Shown here piece after piece: positions 14,567 through 20,540 of a stretch of DNA of 20,540 bases; the first letter of the stretch is position 1, and every line of letters begins with the position of its first letter. Position numbers and translations under genes: made by a program. Source of the stretch: JACIWB01 sp038818725 (lineage in GTDB: Archaea; Thermoplasmatota; E2; UBA202; JdFR-43); contig JAWAYL010000019.1 in the NCBI GenBank assembly GCA_038818725.1, positions 1-20,540 of the forward strand, written 5' to 3'. Under the pieces are notes generated by a model that was not told where the DNA came from, searched no databases, and was given only the letters and a program-made list of their open reading frames with translations.

Positions 14567-16717
14567 TTACAAGCTAATCATATAAACAAGGAGTGGCTCA
14601 GTTTTTTCCGCTAAGCCAGCTTTATTATATGCAATAACATGTATGTATGCATATCCAATCCATCCTCTCCATATCCATTCGTATGGGTAGGCAGTATCTA
14701 TGTTTTGCAGATATCCATTTACATAAAATGACACATTTGCAATTGATGAATGCGTATCTATAGCAACTGCCCTTACAACTATTCTTCCAATTATAACGGT
14801 ATTTCCTGTCGCAAGAGGCCATATTGCTCTATCAAATAGATATAAATAACCAGGCATTGGTCTTTCAAGAGTTACAAATGGTTTAGATTTATCTATTTTT
14901 ATAGATGCATTTTTTATATTTTCTATGTTTCCTTTATTGTCTGCACTATAAAATTCTAAAAGATGCTCACCTTCATCACTTATAGTAAATGTTCCATTAT
15001 AGTTTATCCAGTTTCCACCATCTATTCTATATTTTGTATAAGCAATTGCATCCCCATCTGGATCAGTTGCATTTAATGTAACATTTACATTACCTATATA
15101 CCATCCATTTTCTCCAGTTGGTGTGGCTGGATCAAGAATGCATGATGTAATTGGTGGGTTGTTTGGGCCGGTTATTGTAAAATGATATACGCTGCTCTGC
15201 GCCCAGTTGCATGCTTTATCATGAGCGACTATCCTAAAGCTATAAGTTCCAATGGTTGTATATGTCTGATTTAAATAATATGTATAACAGCCTATATAAT
15301 TCATCGTAAAGTTACATTCTCCTGTGCCACATGGATAAATTATAACCAGATAAACTTTATCTACTCCAGCTCCTGCATCACTTACACTGCATGAAATATT
15401 TACATATCCTCCACTAACCTGCGTTGATGGATTTATTGAAACATCAAATATTGAAGGAGGAGTATTATCAACTGTAAAGGTAACATTATGCGTTATTTCT
15501 TCATTTCCTAATTTATCATCGCTATAAAATTCAACATAATTTGTTCCAGCAGTAATAAGATAGAAGCCTCCTGAGTAAATATAAAAATTATTGCTTTTTC
15601 CATGGCCTGTGCCGGGCGCAGGGCTCCAGCTCCCATTCCATATGCGATAATATGTTGCATTTACTCCAGCTGGTGTATCTGTTGCATTTAGGGTTATTAA
15701 AGTTGAGGGCGATACATAGCCTCCTGGGGGACTAATTGTTGTGGTTGGGGCATGTGTATCTATGGCTGCGTCTTCATCTGCTACTGGAGGAGCATTTTCC
15801 AAATTATTGGCATTATCTCTTGCTATTGTATAAAATTGATAGTAGCCATCTCCATTTGGAGCATTGAAATTCCATTGCCACGGTGGAGAAGAATCTGTTG
15901 AAAAGCTCTGCCATGGCTGCCAGCTTGCATTGTTTGCACTATACCTATAATATAGGGTAACTTCTTTAACTCCAGATAAAGCATCATTTGCGGTTGCGGT
16001 TATTATAACTGGAAGAGTATTATACCAGTATCCCATTGAATCAACACTTGAGGAAGGAGGCGTGACATCATATCCGGCAATTGCATCTGCATTTGCTGGT
16101 GCGCTCTCCATATTTCCAGCAGTATCATTTGCTATAGAATAAAATTCATAATAGCCTTCTCCATCTGGAAAATTAAAATTCCATTGCCAAGGAGCAACTT
16201 CATCTTTTTCAAAGAAGGTCCATGCTCCCCATGAAGAATTATCTGTAGAATAGCGATACCATAATGAGACATTTGAAACAGCATAGTTATCACTTGCAGT
16301 TGCACTTATTGTGGCTGCTGAATTTCTCCAATAGGGAGTGATTATTGCTACACTTGAAGAAGGAAGGGTTGTATCTTGCAATGTAAAAGTATAAGATGAT
16401 GATTGCACCCAATCACTTCCATCATAAGCTTTAACTATGTATGTATATACACCAAGAGGATTTGGATAAGCATATGTTCCATTATAATACCAAGTTGTTG
16501 GAGGAATATTTGTCATTGAATAATTTCCTTTTAATGTTGAATTTGGATAATATATTTCTACATATGCTTCTGTTGCTCCAGTTATATCAGCGGTAATATT
16601 ATTATATCCAGGAACTTCAACTGGATCAGGAGCATCACTTACAGAATTTATTACTGGTTGAGCAAATACAATAGGTAAAATCATTATAGCTCCTATTAAA
16701 ACCACTAATTTTTTCAT
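14567..16717 (-). CDS. Secreted Ig-like repeat surface protein
   Basis: A 716-residue exported protein. The signal peptide is MKKLVVLIGAIMILPIVFA (1-19), with cleavage expected before Gln20. The rest is built of beta-sandwich repeats. An Ig-like unit at about 28-113 resembles the Cys-containing unit at 418-517. Two sister units of about 103 residues (115-217 and 218-320) share PWQWNFN and GYY-FY-IA-D. Two OmpL47-like units end in EFYSDDKLGNEE and EFYSADNKGNIE (321-417, 518-610). A C-terminal module at 611-716 has a homologue in the partial protein at the right edge. There are many N-glycosylation sequons and no C-terminal membrane anchor. It is probably a cell-surface or S-layer-associated protein; ligand and anchoring are unknown. 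The gene is followed without a gap by the TrmJ-like gene. Confidence 0.85.
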   Translation of the reverse strand: MKKLVVLIGAIMILPIVFAQPVINSVSDAPDPVEVPGYNNITADITGATEAYVEIYYPNSTLKGNYSMTNIPPTTWYYNGTYAYPNPLGVYTYIVKAYDGSDWVQSSSYTFTLQDTTLPSSSVAIITPYWRNSAATISATASDNYAVSNVSLWYRYSTDNSSWGAWTFFEKDEVAPWQWNFNFPDGEGYYEFYSIANDTAGNMESAPANADAIAGYDVTPPSSSVDSMGYWYNTLPVIITATANDALSGVKEVTLYYRYSANNASWQPWQSFSTDSSPPWQWNFNAPNGDGYYQFYTIARDNANNLENAPPVADEDAAIDTHAPTTTISPPGGYVSPSTLITLNATDTPAGVNATYYRIWNGSWSPAPGTGHGKSNNFYIYSGGFYLITAGTNYVEFYSDDKLGNEEITHNVTFTVDNTPPSIFDVSINPSTQVSGGYVNISCSVSDAGAGVDKVYLVIIYPCGTGECNFTMNYIGCYTYYLNQTYTTIGTYSFRIVAHDKACNWAQSSVYHFTITGPNNPPITSCILDPATPTGENGWYIGNVNVTLNATDPDGDAIAYTKYRIDGGNWINYNGTFTISDEGEHLLEFYSADNKGNIENIKNASIKIDKSKPFVTLERPMPGYLYLFDRAIWPLATGNTVIIGRIVVRAVAIDTHSSIANVSFYVNGYLQNIDTAYPYEWIWRGWIGYAYIHVIAYNKAGLAEKTEPLLVYMISL

Positions 16718-16736
16718 GAAATTAATTAAAAATCGA

Positions 16737-16745
16737 TTATTAAAG
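16737..16745 (-). promoter_or_regulatory. TATA-like element of the Ig-like protein gene
   Basis: On the minus strand ctttaataa, centred about 24 bases before the ATG at 16717, without a Shine-Dalgarno. The divergent ftsZ promoter lies about 90 bases away. Confidence 0.45.
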
Positions 16746-16828
16746 ATTTTCGGGTTTCTGCTCTTAGGTAATTCAAATTAAATATCTGGGAAGATAGTTT
16801 GCTGAGAAACGGCTTGAAAACAACAAAA

Positions 16829-16840
16829 CTTTTTAATAAG
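16829..16840 (+). promoter_or_regulatory. TATA-like element of ftsZ
   Basis: ctttttaataag lies about 35 bases before the ftsZ ATG, which predicts a short leader of about 10 bases. That leader contains the Shine-Dalgarno GGTGA at 16861-16865, four bases before the ATG, so this start is not leaderless. Confidence 0.5.
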
Positions 16841-16869
16841 CCTTTGCATTCTATTTAAAGGGTGAACTC

Positions 16870-17970
16870 ATGAAAAAATTCATAGAAGATGCACTTGCAA
16901 AGGAGGAAGTAAATCCTGAGTTAACTGCTGAAGAAGAAAAAATGCTTCACGAGAAAAACAAGGAACTGGAAGAAATTCTCGCAGGATTAAAAACAACCAT
17001 AAAGGTTGTTGGATGCGGGGGAGCTGGAACAAATACCATAGAAAGGTGCTATGAAGCAAAGATATATGGAGCACAACTTATTGCATTAAATACCGATGCA
17101 CAGCATTTGCTGCATGCAAAAGTTCCTTACAAAATGCTGATTGGCAGACATATAACAAAGGGATTTGGAGCAGGAGCATTGCCAGAAAGAGGAAGAGAGG
17201 CAGCAATGGAAAGTGAGAGCGATATAAGAAAAATTCTTGAAGGAGCGGACATAGTATTTGTAACTTGCGGGCTGGGAGGAGGCACAGGAACAGGCTCCGC
17301 TCCTGTGGTGGCGAGAATTGCAAAAGAACTTGGAGCACTTACACTTTGCATAGTTACAATGCCATTTAGCGTGGAGGGGAGAGTAAGGAGGGAAAATGCT
17401 GAAATGGGGCTTGCTCGCTTAAAGGAAGTTTCTGATACAGTAATTGTAATCCCAAATGATAAATTGCTTGAGCTTGTTCCAAGATTGCCATTGAATAAAG
17501 CATTTAAAGTAGCAGATGAAATATTGATGAGAAGTATAAAAGGAATTACAGAAATGATTACAAAACCTGGTTTAGTAAATGTGGATTTTGCAGACCTTAA
17601 GACAATAATGAAGCGTGGAGGAGTTGCTATGATTGGGCTGGGTGAATCCGATAGCGATAACAGATGCATAGATGCAGTAAATGAAGCGTTATCCTCGCCA
17701 CTATTAGAAGTAGATATAAGCGATGCAACAGGTGCGCTAATAAATGTTATAGGTGGAGAAGATATGACAATAAAAGAGGCAGAGGGAGTTGTTGAAGAAG
17801 TTTATTCAAGGATAAATCCTGATGCAATAATCATCTGGGGAGCAGGAATAGATCCAAATATCAAGGGAACAGTGCGAGTAATGATTGTTTTGACTGGGGT
17901 AAAATCAAAACAGATATATGGTCCACAAAAAGAAGAGGAGAAGCCCTTTGGAATAGATATAATAAAATAA
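16870..17970 (+). CDS. ftsZ1: Cell division GTPase FtsZ, FtsZ1 type
   Basis: Tubulin-like GTPase forming the archaeal division ring. The GTP site shows VVGCGGAGTNTIER (46-59), the glycine-rich T4 loop GLGGGTGTGSAPVVA (134-148), and ENAEMGLARL (175-184). The T7 synergy loop that completes the neighbouring subunit's active site is GLVNVDFADLKTIM (234-247). IIWGAGIDPNIKGTVRVMIVLTG closes the C-terminal domain. The acidic N-terminal extension (1-40) and the wording VRRENAEMGL and QIYGPQ match the euryarchaeal FtsZ1 subtype. The length of 366 residues is normal, with a short C-terminal tail. The start is fixed by a Shine-Dalgarno at 16861-16865. It heads the conserved cluster with secE, spt5 and rpl11. 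Confidence 0.95.
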   Translation: MKKFIEDALAKEEVNPELTAEEEKMLHEKNKELEEILAGLKTTIKVVGCGGAGTNTIERCYEAKIYGAQLIALNTDAQHLLHAKVPYKMLIGRHITKGFGAGALPERGREAAMESESDIRKILEGADIVFVTCGLGGGTGTGSAPVVARIAKELGALTLCIVTMPFSVEGRVRRENAEMGLARLKEVSDTVIVIPNDKLLELVPRLPLNKAFKVADEILMRSIKGITEMITKPGLVNVDFADLKTIMKRGGVAMIGLGESDSDNRCIDAVNEALSSPLLEVDISDATGALINVIGGEDMTIKEAEGVVEEVYSRINPDAIIIWGAGIDPNIKGTVRVMIVLTGVKSKQIYGPQKEEEKPFGIDIIK

Positions 17971-17971
17971 C

Positions 17972-18211
17972 ATGACATTCATGGAAAAAGCTCTTGAAAA
18001 ACAAAAGAAAATAGAAGAAAGGCTAAGCAGAATTGGAAAAGGAAAATATGGAAGAGTTTTACAACTTGCATCTCGCCCTGATGAAGATGAATACATAAAA
18101 ACTTCTCAATTAACAGCAATTGGAATATTTTTAATTGGATTGATTGGCTTTACAATAATGATACTTGCAACAGTTGTCGCTCCATGGATTGCTAAAAAAA
18201 TAGGGTTATAA
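17972..18211 (+). CDS. secE: Protein translocase subunit SecE (Sec61 gamma)
   Basis: Small essential subunit of the SecYE translocon that clamps SecY in the membrane. It has 79 residues: a charged amphipathic N-terminal helix (about 3-22), the link YGRVLQLASRPDEDEYIKTS (26-45), then a single membrane segment around 48-72 (LTAIGIFLIGLIGFTIMILA) and a short WIAKKIGL end. This is the standard archaeal SecE layout. One base separates it from ftsZ and one base from spt5. An internal Met at residue 4 is a possible alternative start. Confidence 0.9.
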   Translation: MTFMEKALEKQKKIEERLSRIGKGKYGRVLQLASRPDEDEYIKTSQLTAIGIFLIGLIGFTIMILATVVAPWIAKKIGL

Positions 18212-18212
18212 C

Positions 18213-18656
18213 ATGCCAATATTTGCAGTAAAAACACAAGTTGGGCAAGAAGAAAATGTTCTAAATCTGCTAGAAAAAGCAAGCAAGAGAAGCGGAAAAA
18301 TATATGCTCTTGTTGCACCAAAAGAATTGCGTGGCTATATATTTGTTGAAAGTGAAGATATAGATGTTATAAAAAGAATTGTAAGAAATATGAGATATGC
18401 AAGAGAAGTTCTTGAAAAGGAAGTAAATATAGAAGAGATAGAGCATTTCCTTTTCCCTCCATCTGCTGTTGCAAAAATTGATGAAGGAATGATTGTCGAA
18501 CTTGTAAGCGGTCCTTTTAAAGGAGAGAAAGCAAAAGTAATAAGGGTTGATGATGCAAAAGAAGAAATAACCGTTGAGCTTTTAGATGCGATGGTTCCAA
18601 TTCCAATCACTGTAAGAGGTGAGCAGGTAAGAGTGCTCAAGAAGAAGGAGGAATAA
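18213..18656 (+). CDS. spt5: Transcription elongation factor Spt5 (NusG-like)
   Basis: Binds the RNA polymerase clamp, usually with Spt4, and improves processivity. The N-terminal NGN domain (1-80) shows PIFAVKTQVGQEENVLNLL and LRGYIFVESEDIDVIKRIVRNM. The KOW domain (about 88-143) shows KIDEGMIVELVSGPFKGEKA, then KVIRVDD and VPITVRGEQVRVL. The length of 147 residues is normal for archaeal Spt5. The position between secE and rpl11 matches the gene order conserved in euryarchaea and, as secE-nusG-rplK, in bacteria. Confidence 0.95.
   Translation: MPIFAVKTQVGQEENVLNLLEKASKRSGKIYALVAPKELRGYIFVESEDIDVIKRIVRNMRYAREVLEKEVNIEEIEHFLFPPSAVAKIDEGMIVELVSGPFKGEKAKVIRVDDAKEEITVELLDAMVPIPITVRGEQVRVLKKKEE
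18647..18651 (+). promoter_or_regulatory. Ribosome binding site of rpl11
   Basis: GGAGG within the last codons of spt5, six bases before the rpl11 ATG at 18658. It is the strongest Shine-Dalgarno in the window and fits internal translation within an operon. Confidence 0.65.
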
Positions 18657-18657
18657 T

Positions 18658-19128
18658 ATGGATGAGGTAGAAGTTCTTGTTGAGGGAGGGAAAGCTACGC
18701 CTGGCCCGCCTATTGGGCCAGCTCTTGGACCACTTGGCGTGAATGTAGTGGAAGTAGTCAATAAAATAAATGAAGTTACAAAGGATTTTAAAGGAATGAG
18801 GGTGCCAGTGAAAATAATTGTTGACCCGAAAACAAAAAAATATGAGTTAAAAGTAGGAACTCCGCCCGCTTCTGCTCTTATACTAAAGAAGGCAAACATT
18901 GAAAAAGGAGGAGGAGATGCAATTGCTGGAAATATAACAATGAAAGATGTTGTTGAAATTGCAAAGATGAAAAAGAATGATGTTCTTGGAAAGACATTGA
19001 AGGAAAAGGCGAAGGAAATAGTTGGAACTTGTTTATCAATGAAGATAACTGTTGACGGTATGAACGCTAAGGAAATAATAAAAAAGATAGATGCTGGAGA
19101 ATTTGATTTCTTATTTAAAGAGGATTAA
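18658..19128 (+). CDS. rpl11: Large ribosomal subunit protein L11
   Basis: L11 binds 23S rRNA at the GTPase-associated centre. The N-terminal domain begins with EVLVEGGKATPGPPIGPALGPLGVNV (5-30), the universal proline-rich switch region. VKIIVDPKTKKYELKVGTPPASALILKKA and the C-terminal rRNA-binding part (KMKKNDVLGKTLKEKAKEIVGTCLSMKITVDG) are intact. The 156-residue length is typical of Archaea. In many euryarchaea L1 and L10 follow on the same strand. Here the next gene is convergent and overlaps the last 14 bases, so the usual ribosomal string is broken after L11. Confidence 0.97.
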   Translation: MDEVEVLVEGGKATPGPPIGPALGPLGVNVVEVVNKINEVTKDFKGMRVPVKIIVDPKTKKYELKVGTPPASALILKKANIEKGGGDAIAGNITMKDVVEIAKMKKNDVLGKTLKEKAKEIVGTCLSMKITVDGMNAKEIIKKIDAGEFDFLFKED

Positions 19129-20540
19129 AGAATATTGCTTCTATTTCTGCTTCATTTTTATTTCCAGCCTTATCATATGCAATTACTTTAATTTTATGGG
19201 TTAAAACAAGTTTTTCATCGCATATCCATGAATATGGCGAGTTAAAATCTTCGCTTTTCTTACTATTATCCAAATAGAATTCAACTTTCTGCATTCCATA
19301 TGTATCGCTTGCAGTAACTTCAACTGTTATTTTTCCTATTATTACTGGCTTTCCTACAATTGGTATAATTCCTCTATCAAATATATACATCTTTCCCTTT
19401 TCTGGCTTATCTATTTTAACATTTGGCTTTGTATTATCAACTGTAAAGTTTTTAGAAATGGCACTACCAGAATTATGAGAGCTATCAGTAGCTATTACCA
19501 TTATAACATAATTGCTTCCATCATCCAAGCCAGCAGTATTCCATATATATGAGCCATCATTTGCTTCGCCAGTTGCGATATTTATCCAAAGCCCGCCGCC
19601 GTTCGGGCTATACTTTATCGTTATTGTAACATTTGCTCCATTATAGTTGTCGCTTGCATTCCATCTTATTGTAACATTCCCTCCCAATATTTCGCCACCT
19701 ATAGGATATATTATTTCAACTGATGGAGGAGTTATATCTCTTATCTGGAAATATTGCAAAATGGAGCGATTTGAATTGTTTGATGAATCAATTGCATAGA
19801 TAAAGAAAGAATAGTTTCCTATCATGCTATAAGTCCTGTTGCAGAAGAATGTATTTCCTGTTCTATTTCCAAAAATGCTGAAGTTTTCATATGCTAGGTT
19901 TGGATATGTTATATTTAAAAATACATCGCTTACATTTACATTATCTGTAACAATGCATGAAATGTTAATTGCAATTCCAAAACTTCCTATAGATGGATAA
20001 GAAACATTTTTTATTTCTGGTGCGCTCAAATCCTTTATTTCAAAATTATAGCTTGAGGATTTTGCTGAATTGTTTGATGAATCAATTGCATAGATAAAGA
20101 AAGAATAGTTTCCTATCATGCTATAAGTCCTGTTGCAGAAGAATGTATTTCCTGTTCTATTTCCAAAAATGCTGAAGTTTTCATATGTTAGGTTTGGATA
20201 AGTTATATTTAAAAATACATCGCTTACATTTACATTATCTGTAACAATGCATGAAATTGTTACATTCTTGCCAGCATCCTGGAGAGGAGGAGTTGCTACA
20301 ACATCAATTATTGAAGGAGAGATATTATCCTGCTCTATTACTGTTAAATTTACTCTAATTGTTGCATTTCCTCCATTTGAATTTATTGATATATTGCAAC
20401 TATAATTTCCAGCAATTAAGCCAGTGGTATTTATTGTTAATTTTATATAATCATGTTCTCCTGATGAGGAGCCGCTTGTTATATTTAATGAAAGCCATGT
20501 GCATATTTCAGTTAAATTGTAGTATAATATACCATTTCCG
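19115..20540 (-). CDS. Ig-like repeat surface protein, 5' end beyond the window
   Basis: The frame is open from 19115 through the right edge, at least 474 codons; the start and any signal peptide lie outside. It has NxS/T sequons throughout and no membrane segment at the C-terminus. From the edge: an Ig-like unit ending in NATIRVNLTVIEQD, then two nearly identical 98-residue units containing ISCIVTDNVNVSDVFLNITY and FFCNRTYSMIGNYSFF, each with one Cys pair that could form a disulfide. A Fn3/Ig-like unit follows (PPSVEIIYPIGGEILGGNVT), then the C-terminal module with KMYIFDRGIIPIVGKPVIIG and HKIKVIAYDKAGN. This last module is homologous to that of the 716-residue protein at 14567-16717. It is probably a cell-surface protein; no ligand or anchoring mechanism is visible. 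Confidence 0.8.
   Translation of the reverse strand, partial: GNGILYYNLTEICTWLSLNITSGSSSGEHDYIKLTINTTGLIAGNYSCNISINSNGGNATIRVNLTVIEQDNISPSIIDVVATPPLQDAGKNVTISCIVTDNVNVSDVFLNITYPNLTYENFSIFGNRTGNTFFCNRTYSMIGNYSFFIYAIDSSNNSAKSSSYNFEIKDLSAPEIKNVSYPSIGSFGIAINISCIVTDNVNVSDVFLNITYPNLAYENFSIFGNRTGNTFFCNRTYSMIGNYSFFIYAIDSSNNSNRSILQYFQIRDITPPSVEIIYPIGGEILGGNVTIRWNASDNYNGANVTITIKYSPNGGGLWINIATGEANDGSYIWNTAGLDDGSNYVIMVIATDSSHNSGSAISKNFTVDNTKPNVKIDKPEKGKMYIFDRGIIPIVGKPVIIGKITVEVTASDTYGMQKVEFYLDNSKKSEDFNSPYSWICDEKLVLTHKIKVIAYDKAGNKNEAEIEAIFFNPL
19772..19963. repeat. Long direct repeat, copy A
   Basis: 192 bases that match copy B (20066-20257) at all but two positions by direct comparison: 19894 c against 20188 t, and 19907 t against 20201 a. 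The period is 294 bases, which is 98 codons, so the repeat keeps frame and encodes a Cys-containing Ig-like unit. One difference is Ala/Thr, the other silent. Confidence 0.92.
20066..20257. repeat. Long direct repeat, copy B
   Basis: Partner of copy A at 294 bases distance, identical apart from two bases. The flanks of both copies diverge at once, so the duplicated or converted tract is sharply bounded. Confidence 0.92.

Noticed and set aside
16741..16869. Possible tRNA T-arm-like string (ggtaattcaaatt) before ftsZ
   Set aside because: No acceptor stem, D-arm or anticodon stem can be paired around it.
17078..17669. Long open frames on the strand opposite ftsZ
   Set aside because: They are antisense shadows of a strongly conserved coding region, rich in Ser, Leu and Pro with no family features.

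Overview
The window is AT-rich archaeal DNA, most likely from a Thermoplasmatota (Thermoplasmata-type Euryarchaeota) genome. The archaeal assignment rests on a geranylgeranylglyceryl phosphate synthase and a geranylgeranyl-reductase-family protein (ether lipids), an FtsZ1-type FtsZ followed by SecE, Spt5 and L11 in euryarchaeal order, a Taw2-type wyosine enzyme, Pth2, a DUF99 protein and a PIN-ATPase-KH protein. Many starts lie about 23-29 bases behind a TATA-like element with no Shine-Dalgarno, which suggests leaderless transcripts. The phylum is an inference; no rRNA or tRNA gene was seen.

Layout. 148-4480 (+) is a compact run: succinyl-CoA ligase beta and alpha (sucC, sucD), a gamma-carbonic-anhydrase-like hexapeptide protein, an unrecognised protein with a TraB-like layout, and a COG2403 P-loop GTPase. 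A 250-base gap follows, holding a strong GC-rich hairpin with its own TATA-like element and a T-run (candidate small RNA). 4731-8928 holds GGGP synthase (+), a minus-strand group (82-aa protein, Pth2, DUF99), then a plus-strand pair (geranylgeranyl-reductase-family flavoprotein and Taw2). A minus-strand pair (PIN-ATPase-KH protein, then Nudix hydrolase) fills 8533-10661. A gene-free stretch of 330 bases carries a 9+9 inverted repeat. 10992-13862 (+) has a small charged unknown protein, a DUF1015 protein and an archaeal GlmM-type phosphohexomutase. 13781-16717 (-) has a secreted protein of Ig-like repeats directly followed by a TrmJ-like tRNA methyltransferase. 16870-19128 (+) is the ftsZ-secE-spt5-rpl11 cluster. 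19115 to the right edge (-) is a second Ig-like repeat protein, whose start lies outside the window.

How the parts fit. Most genes are housekeeping: TCA cycle/CoA energy metabolism, ether-lipid synthesis, tRNA modification and recycling, amino-sugar activation for surface glycans, cell division, secretion and transcription/translation. The accessory layer is the pair of exported Ig-like proteins, which share repeat types and a homologous C-terminal module; one carries a nearly perfect 192-base internal duplication. All four convergent gene pairs overlap at their 3' ends, in one case by 82 bases. No mobile element, CRISPR array or defence system was found, and no clearly new multi-gene system. 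The best leads are the candidate small RNA at 4585-4664, the shared C-terminal module of the two surface proteins and the overprinted TrmJ tail.
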